Part shown: positions 8,940 through 14,974 of the stretch, piece by piece
Layout: each line of letters opens with the position of its first letter
Numbering within the stretch: position 1 is the first letter of the stretch
DNA from: an uncultured Eubacterium sp.
GTDB lineage: Bacteria; Bacillota_A; Clostridia; Lachnospirales; Lachnospiraceae
Direction: 5' to 3'
Assembly (NCBI GenBank): GCA_948468465.1
Contig: CAOKJJ010000128.1
Location: 1 to 14,974 of the forward strand
Length of the DNA: 14,974 nucleotides
The notes under the pieces: model-generated
What the model saw: the letters and a program-made list of their open reading frames with translations, nothing else
What the model was told of the DNA's origin: nothing
The model's database searches: none
Program-made: the position numbers and the translations under genes

Positions 8940-9686
8940 ATGCTTTTAGAAAATAAGACAGCGATTGTTACAGGCGGAAGCCGCGGAATAGGTTATGCAA
9001 TTGTACAGGAATTTTTGGCAGAAGGGGCGTCGGTTATTTTGTGTGCCAGCCGGCAGGAAACAGCCGATGCGGCAGTTGCAAAGCTCAAAGAGGCATATCC
9101 GGACGCGGCAGTGGAAGGGATCTGGCCGGATTTGTCAGATTTTGCAAAAGTAAAAGAAGCGTTTGACCAGATAGCTGAGAAATACGGCCATATTGACATT
9201 CTTGTAAACAATGCGGGAGTTTCAGAAAGCACGCCGTTTGCAAAGTATACGCCGGAACTGATGGACAAAGTGCTGGATTTAAATGTCAAAGGAGTTTATA
9301 ACTGTTCTAAAGCCGCGGCTGATCATATGGAGGTGCAAAAAAGCGGCGTGATCATCAATACGTCTTCCATGGTCAGCATTTATGGCCAGCCGGCAGGAAT
9401 CGCATATCCGACATCAAAATTTGCAGTCAATGGATTTACGCTTTCTCTGGCAAGGGAACTGGGGCCGAAAGGAATCCGCGTCAACGCGGTTGCTCCTGGC
9501 ATCACGAATACGGATATGATGCAGGCAGTTCCAAAAGAGGTCATTGAACCGATGATCGCGCAGATTCCGCTGCGCAGGATGGGCGAGCCAAAAGATATTG
9601 CAAATGCGGTTGTATTTTTAGCATCAGACAAGGCGTCTTATATCACAGGTGTTGTATTGAGCGTAGACGGATTGGCAAGATCTTAA
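8940..9686 (+). CDS. Short-chain dehydrogenase/reductase, BaiA/FabG-like, 248 aa
   Basis: Classical SDR oxidoreductase. Visible: cofactor motif TGGSRGIG (11-18), NNAG (90-93), structural N115, and the catalytic set S143, Y156, K160 (YPTSK) with the usual 13-residue Ser-Tyr spacing. R38 after the second strand (ASRQE) suggests NADP(H) rather than NAD. From memory the frame of the protein (GVIINTSS, YPTSK, RRMGEPKDIA, FLASD, SVDG near the C-terminus) resembles BaiA-type hydroxysteroid dehydrogenases at least as well as FabG, but it could be a 3-oxoacyl-ACP reductase or a sugar or alcohol dehydrogenase. The gene is not next to fatty-acid or bile-acid genes. An ATG at 8916 is in frame, but AGGAGGGAG (8929-8937) sits right before the ATG at 8940. 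It ends at a strong bidirectional terminator. Confidence 0.88.
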   Translation: MLLENKTAIVTGGSRGIGYAIVQEFLAEGASVILCASRQETADAAVAKLKEAYPDAAVEGIWPDLSDFAKVKEAFDQIAEKYGHIDILVNNAGVSESTPFAKYTPELMDKVLDLNVKGVYNCSKAAADHMEVQKSGVIINTSSMVSIYGQPAGIAYPTSKFAVNGFTLSLARELGPKGIRVNAVAPGITNTDMMQAVPKEVIEPMIAQIPLRRMGEPKDIANAVVFLASDKASYITGVVLSVDGLARS

Positions 9687-9710
9687 GCATCTGCATATAA
9701 AAACATTTAT

Positions 9711-9748
9711 AAAAACTCAGCGTGGATATATATGCACGCTGAGTTTTT
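9711..9748. terminator. Bidirectional intrinsic terminator
   Basis: A 14-bp perfect stem (9711-9724 with 9735-9748, core ACTCAGCGTG) is flanked by an A-run on the left and a T-run on the right, so it works in both directions. It lies between the plus-strand dehydrogenase and the minus-strand phosphodiesterase genes, and touches the stop codon of the latter. Confidence 0.93.
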
Positions 9749-10410
9749 TAAAACCCCATTTTTCCAAGAATGCCATCGGCAGTTACGCCCGGATGCGTAA
9801 CATATAACCGGCAGATTTGTTCAGCCAGTTCCAAAGAAATCTTACAATGTCTTGCAATTTGTTCCACAGGCTTTCCTTTTTCAGTCTGCTGCATTACGCA
9901 GATGACGATTTGTTTCAGATCTCTTTGCGGATCAGGCATCAAATCGGGCGGCCTGCCTGCATCCAATGATATTCTCTCTATTTGAAAGCGGCCTTCTTCG
10001 CATATGGTAAGCACGGCCATTGTCACAGGCAGGGAAAAGCGTCTCTGGCCGCAGCTGCCTGGATTGAGCCAGATCTGGCCGTTTTTTTCTGTTCTTTCAT
10101 ATTTATGAGAATGTCCGAAAACAATCAGGTCTTTATCACGGATATCTTCCCGTATCTGCTTTTTATTATGAATCATAAATATTTTAATGCCAAAAAGCTC
10201 CAGCGACAGCGACGGCGGAAGAAACGCGGCCCATTGCCTGTCCGCATTGCCGCGGACAGCATAGACAGGAGCAATGGCCTGCAGCTGATCATAAATCTGC
10301 TTTGTATGAAAGTCTCCGCCATGCAGTATGACGTCGCAAGTGCGCAAAACATCTGTCACAGATGTGCGGAGTAAATTATGGGTGTCTGACACAATGCCTA
10401 TTTTGTGCAT
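9748..10410 (-). CDS. YfcE/MJ0936-family metallophosphodiesterase with C-terminal extension, 220 aa
   Basis: Calcineurin-like metal-dependent phosphodiesterase. Metal ligands are present in order: D9 and H11 (SDTH), D33 (HGGD), N55 (RGNAD), H81 (MIHN, usually followed by Gly), H100 and H102 (GHSH); NPGS at 116-119 is also typical. Family members usually stop near 160-180 residues. Here about 55 further residues (about 165-220) form a helical segment that reads like a small helix-turn-helix or substrate-discriminating add-on (EQIARHC-ISLELAEQICRLY). The natural substrate is unknown; related proteins cleave phosphodiester model compounds. The start has AAGGAAG about 8 bases upstream. It follows the CPBP gene by 35 bases in the same direction and is probably co-transcribed with it. 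Confidence 0.87.
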   Translation of the reverse strand: MHKIGIVSDTHNLLRTSVTDVLRTCDVILHGGDFHTKQIYDQLQAIAPVYAVRGNADRQWAAFLPPSLSLELFGIKIFMIHNKKQIREDIRDKDLIVFGHSHKYERTEKNGQIWLNPGSCGQRRFSLPVTMAVLTICEEGRFQIERISLDAGRPPDLMPDPQRDLKQIVICVMQQTEKGKPVEQIARHCKISLELAEQICRLYVTHPGVTADGILGKMGF

Positions 10411-10445
10411 AGCTTTGCTTCCTTAAAATCAATATTTTTGAATGG

Positions 10446-11315
10446 TCAGCATTGTTTTTTCATTGCTTTTTGGTCACGGACTGCAATGCCATGCTGAAAT
10501 AAAAAGATGCCCGCATAAGTCAACAGCACGCCGACCGTCAGCCACAGCAGGAAGAAAAACGGCTGCTCCATATGGTAATACATGCTTTCACTTGCAAATG
10601 ACCCAAAGACATTAAAAAATGCGTGGAATACGATCGGTATGGCTATCGAACCGCCCGCTTCTTTTAAATATCCAATAAACAATCCTAAAATGGCAGCATA
10701 AATGCCCTGTATGATATTCAGATGAAAAATACCAAATAATACGGCCTGCAGACAGACAGCTCCGGTAACCGGCAGAATTTTTTTGGCGTATCCAAGCGTA
10801 ACGCCCCGAAAGATCAGTTCCTCGGAAACAGGTGCGATCAATACAGAATAAATAATGGTAAGCAAGGACAGCGAGCCGATTCCTGCCGTATCAATCAGCT
10901 CGGTATAAGACCGCATCCAGTCCGGCCGCAGCATTCCTATAAAATTCATCAGATAACTGATCACATACTGCAGTCCAAAAGCCAATAAAAGCAAAGACAC
11001 GATGATCCATGGATGAAAGGCAGCTTTTACAGGAACCCGTTCCTGTTCGGAAGCCAGTTTTTTCCGGTACCAGAAGCCGAAAATAACAAGTGCTGCAATC
11101 GCATACATCATGGATATAAAAATAATAAACGGTCCCGTTGACAGCAGAGAAAGCAGTTCGTCAAACAGTTCATCAAACGAGATCCCTGTCTGGTTATTTT
11201 TTAAAATGATCGCCATAACAGTTACGCCGCAGATCGGGATGGTGACAAGATTCTGCAGGATGATTGTTAGAATAAGCGGCAGCAGACAGAATAAAAAACG
11301 GCCGATGCGTTTCAT
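10446..11315 (-). CDS. CPBP-family (CAAX protease/Abi-like) intramembrane metalloprotease, 289 aa
   Basis: Multi-pass membrane protein with the three CPBP motifs: EE-x3-R (E165, E166, R170), F-x3-H (F194, H198) and H-x3-N (H231, N235). These form the glutamate/histidine active site of Rce1-like intramembrane proteases. Bacterial members have been tied to bacteriocin immunity, surface protein processing and regulation, and the substrate here is unknown. About eight hydrophobic segments are seen (for example 8-25, 62-82, 102-124, 148-163, 180-197, 203-216, 223-240, 253-274). The reading frame opens at 11435, but AGGAGG lies 8 bases before the ATG at 11315 and a good promoter lies inside the longer frame, so 11315 is chosen. 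No bacteriocin gene is adjacent. First gene of a pair with the phosphodiesterase. Confidence 0.9.
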   Translation of the reverse strand: MKRIGRFLFCLLPLILTIILQNLVTIPICGVTVMAIILKNNQTGISFDELFDELLSLLSTGPFIIFISMMYAIAALVIFGFWYRKKLASEQERVPVKAAFHPWIIVSLLLLAFGLQYVISYLMNFIGMLRPDWMRSYTELIDTAGIGSLSLLTIIYSVLIAPVSEELIFRGVTLGYAKKILPVTGAVCLQAVLFGIFHLNIIQGIYAAILGLFIGYLKEAGGSIAIPIVFHAFFNVFGSFASESMYYHMEQPFFFLLWLTVGVLLTYAGIFLFQHGIAVRDQKAMKKQC

Positions 11316-11358
11316 AATCATTTCCTCCTGAATTTGTATTGTTGTTGATTCATCCATT

Positions 11359-11387
11359 ATTGTATGCCATCTTGAGAGGAAATGCAA
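11359..11387 (-). promoter_or_regulatory. Promoter of the CPBP-phosphodiesterase pair
   Basis: On the minus strand TTGCAT (11382-11387), a 17-base spacer and TACAAT (11359-11364) lie 44 bases upstream of the ATG at 11315. It also shows that the longer reading frame opening at 11435 is not the real start. Confidence 0.7.
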
Positions 11388-11411
11388 TGCTGTATTGATA
11401 TGAAAGTATAT

Positions 11412-11471
11412 TTGTGCAATAATGAAAGGCAGCATAAATATTTAATCTGCTGCAATCAGCAGCATTTAAAT
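11412..11471 (+). promoter_or_regulatory. Putative promoter and leader hairpin of the shikimate-kinase-like gene
   Basis: TTGTGC (11412-11417), a 17-base spacer and TAAATA (11435-11440) form a moderate promoter. A hairpin follows: CTGCTG (11447-11452), loop CAAT, CAGCAG (11457-11462), with outer pairing of ATTTAA (11440-11445) to TTAAAT (11466-11471). It ends about 10 bases before the ribosome site, so it could tune translation or mRNA stability, or simply be a 5' structure. Confidence 0.45.
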
Positions 11472-11490
11472 TTAAGAAAAGAGGAAACTT

Positions 11491-11994
11491 ATGAATCAGA
11501 ATAATATTACACTTATAGGCATGCCGGGAGCCGGCAAAAGCACGATCGGAGTTGTTCTTGCAAAGGTGCTGGGTTATCGTTTCCTGGACAGTGACCTAGA
11601 AATACAGGAGCAGACGAAAAAGCGGCTGCATGAGCTGATATCCGAATATGGGCAGCAGGGGTTTTTAGAAATAGAAAACCGCGTGAATCAGGGGATATTC
11701 GCGGAGAATACAGTCATTGCCACGGGAGGAAGCGCCGTGTTTGGAAAAGAAGCCATGGAGCACCTGCGGGAGATATCGACGGTTGTTTATTTGAAATTGT
11801 CGTATGAAAGCTTAAAAGTGCGTTTAGGAGATCTGCATGAGAGAGGTGTTGTTATGGAGGAAGGGCAGACGTTATGGGACATTATGCAGCTGCGGTGTCC
11901 GTTGTATGAAAAGTATGCGCATATTGCGGTGGACGTGGAGGAGATGGATATTCAAGAGATTGTGAGACAGCTGGCGGGTTATGAAAGATTGTAA
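11491..11994 (+). CDS. Shikimate-kinase-family protein with altered substrate site, 167 aa
   Basis: Small P-loop kinase of the AroK family, which normally phosphorylates shikimate in aromatic amino acid synthesis. Present: Walker A GMPGAGKST (10-18), the DSD acidic motif (D33, D35), a lid arginine R118, and R135 in LRCPLY. Missing when aligned by eye with E. coli AroK: the shikimate-binding Arg of the F-R motif is Leu (F58-L59), the GGG loop is GGS (79-81), and the RPLL lid reads RGVV (118-121). Length is normal. The start has AGAGGAAA about 8 bases upstream. No other aro genes adjoin. It could be a diverged shikimate kinase, or a kinase for another small hydroxylated metabolite; homoserine is one possibility, by inference only. 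The family is certain, the substrate is not. Confidence 0.8.
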   Translation: MNQNNITLIGMPGAGKSTIGVVLAKVLGYRFLDSDLEIQEQTKKRLHELISEYGQQGFLEIENRVNQGIFAENTVIATGGSAVFGKEAMEHLREISTVVYLKLSYESLKVRLGDLHERGVVMEEGQTLWDIMQLRCPLYEKYAHIAVDVEEMDIQEIVRQLAGYERL

Positions 11995-12022
11995 CATAAT
12001 GTGAAAATATGAACCAGATATT

Positions 12023-12105
12023 GGAAACCCACCTGCGGCAAACTGGTGGGTTCCTGGCGGGGATTCTGTACTGGCCCCAGCAAAACAGCAAGTGTTTAGC
12101 TGGGG
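12023..12105 (+). other. Two consecutive hairpins downstream of the shikimate-kinase-like gene
   Basis: First stem: AACCCACC (12026-12033) with GGTGGGTT (12045-12052), extended by two G-C pairs across one bulged A. Second stem: CCCCAGC (12075-12081) with GCTGGGG (12099-12105), 17-base loop. Neither is followed by a T-run, so termination is uncertain. They may form a structured 3' UTR or a small RNA. The stretch 11995-12201 has no convincing gene. Confidence 0.45.
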
Positions 12106-12201
12106 AGAAGAATCTTACATACAGTTCTTAAGACATCCTGCGAATGTGCTGGATTGGAAATGCCTGCTGTATTTTGTGGTTATGCAGTTATTTCATTGTG
12201 A

Positions 12202-12369
12202 TTAAAGGGTTATATCTTCAACATTTACCCCTAAAGAGGAAAGCTTGGCTACTGCTAATCTGATGGAATAGTCAAGTTCGCTGTTTTCCTGATTGCCATT
12301 GTTTTTTTTAATCCGCTGTAATTCTGCATATCTATCAATAGTTGTCGTGATTAGTTCTTCCTTTGTCAT
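12202..12369 (-). CDS. Small hypothetical protein, 55 aa
   Basis: Short, soluble, helix-rich protein beginning MTKEELI, with a charged middle (KKNNGNQEN) and a second helix (SELDYSIRLAVAKL). A GGAGG site lies 8 bases before the ATG at 12369; a longer GTG start at 12393 is possible but less well placed. The spaced S-x-LD-x2-I pattern in the second helix is faintly like the Spo0E-type aspartyl phosphatases, which are also about this size, but the match is too weak to assign. It lies 42 bases from a palindromic element. The good ribosome site supports a real gene; the function is not recognised. Confidence 0.5.
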   Translation of the reverse strand: MTKEELITTTIDRYAELQRIKKNNGNQENSELDYSIRLAVAKLSSLGVNVEDITL

Positions 12370-12411
12370 ATCTAATACCTCCATATCTTTCACCGCCTTT
12401 TGATTGATGTG

Positions 12412-12581
12412 ATCTAGTGCTCCATCCGGACAGAAATTAGAGTTTATTACAGCCTGATTCGTGCCATTGCTGCGTTAAAATTTCTAGTCGATGGAACCAC
12501 ATCGCCGTCAAAATTTTGCCTTGCACTAACACGAATCAGTCAGCACTAAACTCTAATTTCTGTCCAGATGGAGCACTAGAT
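12412..12581. repeat. 170-bp near-perfect palindromic element (MITE-like)
   Basis: Outer arms of 35 bases (12412-12446 and 12547-12581) are inverted copies with a single mismatch. Inner arms CTGATTCGTG (12454-12463) and CACGAATCAG (12530-12539) are perfect. AAAATTT (12477-12483) pairs with AAATTTT (12511-12517). A small hairpin CGATG/CATCG forms the apex near 12489-12504. There is no reading frame of note. The ends read CTAG on both sides, compatible with a TA target like that of IS630/mariner-type elements, but the symmetry makes this uninformative. It lies between the small gene and the antiporter gene, whose message (minus strand) would run into it. Confidence 0.85.
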
Positions 12582-12691
12582 GGATGCAGTTTCATTTGCT
12601 ACACTCATTATAGCGTATGTGGCTGAAAGTGTAAAGGAAGAGTCTTTTCATGAATGAAATGTTTTCCGATTTTTTATTTAAATCCGCCCGG

Positions 12692-14221
12692 TCATTTTGC
12701 GTGCTTTGCATAAAGCGCATGAGCAGTAAAAACCGTTATGATCAGCAGAATCACCGAGGTTATAAGTGTCAGCGGTATATTGGCGTTGGTAAGGCCGGAA
12801 ACCAGATATCCAACGATACAGCAGGCGGCGACCGTCATAGCATAGGGCAGCTGGGTGGATACATGTTCAATATGATTGCACCCGGAGCCTGCGCTGGACA
12901 GAATCGTCGTATCCGAAATCGGTGAGCAGTTATCCCCTAATACGCTTCCTGCCAGTGTTGCGGATAAGGTAACTGTCAGCAGTTCAGGCGCGATGGCATA
13001 TGCGGCAGGCGCTATGATCGGGATCAGTATACCAAAGGTTCCCCATGCAGTCCCGGTCGAAAAACTTAAAAAGGCAGCGATGATAAAAATCAGCGCAGGC
13101 AGCAGAAAGGCAGGGATATGGCTTTGTTCCAGCTGGTTGCTGACAAATTCCGGAGTTAAGAGCAGATCACGGCATACGGCACCGATGCCCCAGGCAAGAA
13201 ACAGGATCAGGCAGGCCGGAACCATGCTTTTAAACCCTTCGGTAATGCCGTTCATAAAATCGCTGAATGAAATCAGCCTGCGTGAAACATACATGATTAA
13301 CGCTACAAGCAGCGCTCCGAAGCTGGCCCAGACAAGTGACTGCGAGGTGGCGCAGTTCCCAAAAGCAGCGGTTATGTTATGATAAGTGTCGCCGGAGGTA
13401 AAAAATCCGCCTGTATACAGCATGGCAATGACTGCGAAAATAATGAGGGAGATGATCGGGACCAGCATGTCTGCTACAGTTCCGTCATCGGAAGCATCTG
13501 CAAGGTGTAGCGAAGCGTCTTTGCTGTCAGCTGGCAGAATATGTGCGGCTGCTTTTTCCGCCGCTGCCATCGGGCCATAATCTTTTCCGGTAAAGATGAT
13601 CATAAATACCATGACAAGGGAAAGAATGGCATATAAGTTCAAAGGAATCGTGGACATAAACACCTGAAAGCCGCTGTCATAATATCCTGTGGCTTCCAGA
13701 TTGCTTCCGACTGCCGCGGCCCAGGAAGAGATCGGGGCTATGATGCAGACGGGAGCCGCCGTACAGTCGATGATATAGGCAAGCTTGGCCCGCGATATTT
13801 TATACTTATCAGTCAGAGGTTTCATAACCGTTCCTACAGTCAGGCAGTTGAAATAATCATCAATAAAGATGACAATGCCGAGCACGGCAGCCGCCGCAAG
13901 GGAAAGCTTTCCGCTTTTAATTTTGGAAGAAGCCCACTTTCCGTATGCTTTCGAGCCGCCGGACAGGGTGATTACAGATACCAGGGCACCAAGCAGGCAG
14001 ACAAACACAATGATGTTTAAATCGGCGCTGCCTGTAATAACGTCAAATACGGTTCCAATCGTGCCGGCTACCGGGTGCAGGCCGACACCTAACGCATAGA
14101 TCAGCGCTCCGGAAAAGATGCCCAGAAAAAGGGAAAAAACGACTTCCTTGGTTAACAGTGCTAATGTAATTGCAAGTATTGGCGGAATTAAAGATAACCA
14201 GCCCGCATAATATGAATCCAC
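12692..14221 (-). CDS. NhaC-family Na+/H+ antiporter, 509 aa
   Basis: Multi-pass cation antiporter of the NhaC/MleN family, likely exchanging Na+ (or an organic ion coupled to it) for H+ across the cytoplasmic membrane. Typical motifs are visible: IFIDDYFN with D121/D122, STGTAWGTF (388-396) and GDNCSPISDTT (429-439), the last two in equivalent positions of the inverted halves. About 11 to 12 hydrophobic segments are seen, with a polar loop of about 40 residues (212-250) between halves. The start is GTG at 14221 with AAGGAG 8 bases upstream; no ATG fits as well. It has its own promoter and no operon partner. Substrate choice (Na+/H+ versus malate-lactate or arginine-type exchange known in relatives) cannot be told from the sequence. 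Confidence 0.9.
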   Translation of the reverse strand: MDSYYAGWLSLIPPILAITLALLTKEVVFSLFLGIFSGALIYALGVGLHPVAGTIGTVFDVITGSADLNIIVFVCLLGALVSVITLSGGSKAYGKWASSKIKSGKLSLAAAAVLGIVIFIDDYFNCLTVGTVMKPLTDKYKISRAKLAYIIDCTAAPVCIIAPISSWAAAVGSNLEATGYYDSGFQVFMSTIPLNLYAILSLVMVFMIIFTGKDYGPMAAAEKAAAHILPADSKDASLHLADASDDGTVADMLVPIISLIIFAVIAMLYTGGFFTSGDTYHNITAAFGNCATSQSLVWASFGALLVALIMYVSRRLISFSDFMNGITEGFKSMVPACLILFLAWGIGAVCRDLLLTPEFVSNQLEQSHIPAFLLPALIFIIAAFLSFSTGTAWGTFGILIPIIAPAAYAIAPELLTVTLSATLAGSVLGDNCSPISDTTILSSAGSGCNHIEHVSTQLPYAMTVAACCIVGYLVSGLTNANIPLTLITSVILLIITVFTAHALYAKHAK

Positions 14222-14278
14222 GATTCCAACTCCTTTTCTTTCGTTTGCTGTTTTACTTAAAGTTCACATGTTATTTCT

Positions 14279-14308
14279 ATTTTAAAATATCTGATATGAC
14301 GTTGTCTA
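14279..14308 (-). promoter_or_regulatory. Putative antiporter promoter
   Basis: On the minus strand TAGACA (14303-14308), an 18-base spacer and TAAAAT (14279-14284) would give a leader of about 50 bases before the GTG at 14221. The -35 box is the last unit of the 15-base direct repeats lying immediately upstream. Confidence 0.5.
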
Positions 14309-14338
14309 TGACCCAAATGTCTATGATGCAAATGTCTG
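14303..14338. repeat. 15-bp tandem direct repeats upstream of the antiporter gene
   Basis: Two units, TGTCTATGACCCAAA (14303-14317) and TGTCTATGATGCAAA (14318-14332), plus a partial third TGTCTG (14333-14338). They abut or overlap the -35 of the antiporter promoter and may be activator or repressor sites read on the minus strand as AGACATTTG. Confidence 0.65.
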
Positions 14339-14446
14339 TTGCCGATGAGGTACTTAAAAACAAATTCTTGCGCTAAGTGGAAAAATTTTATACTGTGCAG
14401 TGGAATTGACATTGTGTTGCATTTTTTATTTATTGGCTATGTGGAC

Positions 14447-14686
14447 GCCGGGTGAGGTGGAAATGGCCTGGCTTGCGGCTCCTACTCCAGAATGCTAAGA
14501 ATCTCTAGGCATTCTGCATAGACGTAGTGGCCCCGTCCGGTCGCGTCGCGTAATCCGCCCCTGGCTTACAGCCAGTGGCTAAAAGCGACGCTGGGCTGCG
14601 CCCCTGATTTATAGAGCAGAACGCCAAGAGCTTCTAAGCATTCTTCCAACGTCGCCGCAAGCCAGGCCATTTCCACCTCACCCGGC
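14447..14686. mobile_element. 240-bp MITE-like element with 33-bp perfect terminal inverted repeats
   Basis: The ends 14447-14479 and 14654-14686 are perfect inverted copies (33 of 33). Each is followed inward by a hairpin: AGAATGCTAAGA/TCTAGGCATTCT (14489-14515) and AGAACGCCAAGA/TCTAAGCATTCT (14618-14644). The middle is GC-rich (about 14521-14605) with a small CTGGCT/AGCCAG stem and no reading frame. The left arm plus its flank matches the repeat at 1-93 in inverted orientation. No transposase is present, so if mobile it is non-autonomous. Confidence 0.72.
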
Positions 14687-14974
14687 TGGTTTTCTCAGGC
14701 TTTATGTGTAAATACTTGAACTTTTATGAAAAAATCTGCAGCTGTTAAAATCTCACTGAAGATTTAAATGGTTGCATGAAAAAATACCATCTGTAATATT
14801 TTCACAGATCAGCTGTTATTCTAGTCAGTCATCGTAATATCTGATCAGCGAAATCACAGGAATATACAGCAACTTAACGCTATGATTACTGTAAAGCCAG
14901 CCAAAATCAGCTGGATGAGGGGCGGGGCCTGGATTTCGGCGACGTTGGAAGAATGTTTAGAATTCCTTAGTATT
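14687..14974. repeat. Gene-free right end with a fourth, diverged repeat copy
   Basis: 14687-14902 holds no convincing gene; only short hairpins are seen, such as ATCTGT (14789-14794) with ACAGAT (14804-14809). From about 14903 to the window end a diverged copy of the dispersed repeat runs in the opposite orientation to the one at 14618-14692: 40 of 49 positions match in the hairpin-proximal part, by hand. It is cut by the window edge. Confidence 0.65.

Noticed and set aside
10446..11315. Bacteriocin immunity role for the CPBP protein
   Set aside because: No bacteriocin precursor, double-glycine leader or export gene is seen nearby; only the family is supported.
12412..12581. CRISPR array or retron RNA for the palindromic element
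   Set aside because: There is a single palindrome without spaced direct repeats, and no cas or reverse transcriptase gene nearby.
12876..13382. Plus-strand reading frame of 168 codons
   Set aside because: Antisense to the antiporter gene, whose motifs are unambiguous; composition is that of a reverse-strand shadow.
14303..14338. CRISPR-like array
   Set aside because: The units are adjacent, only 15 bases long and without spacers.
14170..14376. Plus-strand reading frame of 68 codons over the direct repeats
   Set aside because: It covers the antiporter start and promoter in antisense; the Met/Ser-rich end merely translates the 15-base repeats.
14406..14434. TTGACA as a plus-strand promoter
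   Set aside because: The -35 is perfect but no good -10 lies at 16-18 bases, and only repeat sequence without a gene follows.

Overview
The window looks like a chromosomal segment of a low-to-moderate GC Firmicute, most likely a clostridium of the Lachnospiraceae type. This rests on strong AGGAGG-type ribosome binding sites, sigma-A-like promoters (TTGnnn-16/17-TAnAAT), tight gene packing, and PocR-domain hybrid kinases with a stand-alone receiver protein. The genus cannot be fixed from the sequence alone.

Layout. Positions 94-6354 (minus strand) are a three-gene signalling operon. It encodes a double-receiver protein (5503-6354), then two paralogous PocR hybrid histidine kinases with receiver and HPt domains (2781-5471 and 94-2778). 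None of the three has a visible output domain. A divergent promoter region (6355-6541) separates this operon from a PAP2-family membrane phosphatase (6542-7087). Next on the plus strand are enzyme I of the PTS (ptsI, 7249-8883) and a short-chain dehydrogenase (8940-9686). A bidirectional terminator (9711-9748) separates them from a convergent minus-strand pair: a CPBP/CAAX-protease-like membrane protein (10446-11315) and a YfcE/MJ0936-type phosphodiesterase with a C-terminal extension (9748-10410). A shikimate-kinase-family gene with altered substrate-site residues follows on the plus strand (11491-11994). Then come a small unrecognised minus-strand gene (12202-12369), a 170-bp palindromic element (12412-12581) and an NhaC-family Na+/H+ antiporter (12692-14221, minus).

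Both ends of the window carry the same dispersed repeat. A 93-bp copy at 1-93 is matched, inverted, at 14432-14524 (86 of 93 positions by hand). At the right end this repeat is one arm of a 240-bp MITE-like element with 33-bp perfect terminal inverted repeats (14447-14686). A fourth, diverged copy runs off the right edge.

Functional picture. The signalling operon is a closed phosphorelay (His-Asp-His plus a separate Asp receiver) whose output must lie elsewhere. The rest is mostly housekeeping metabolism, transport and envelope functions, with no prophage, CRISPR or conjugative genes. The points most worth a second look are the output-less PocR operon with unequal cysteine sets in its two sensors, the shikimate kinase homologue lacking the substrate-binding arginine, the BaiA-like dehydrogenase, the two palindromic repeat families, and the direct repeats in the antiporter promoter. 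I do not see a clear, wholly new biological system.
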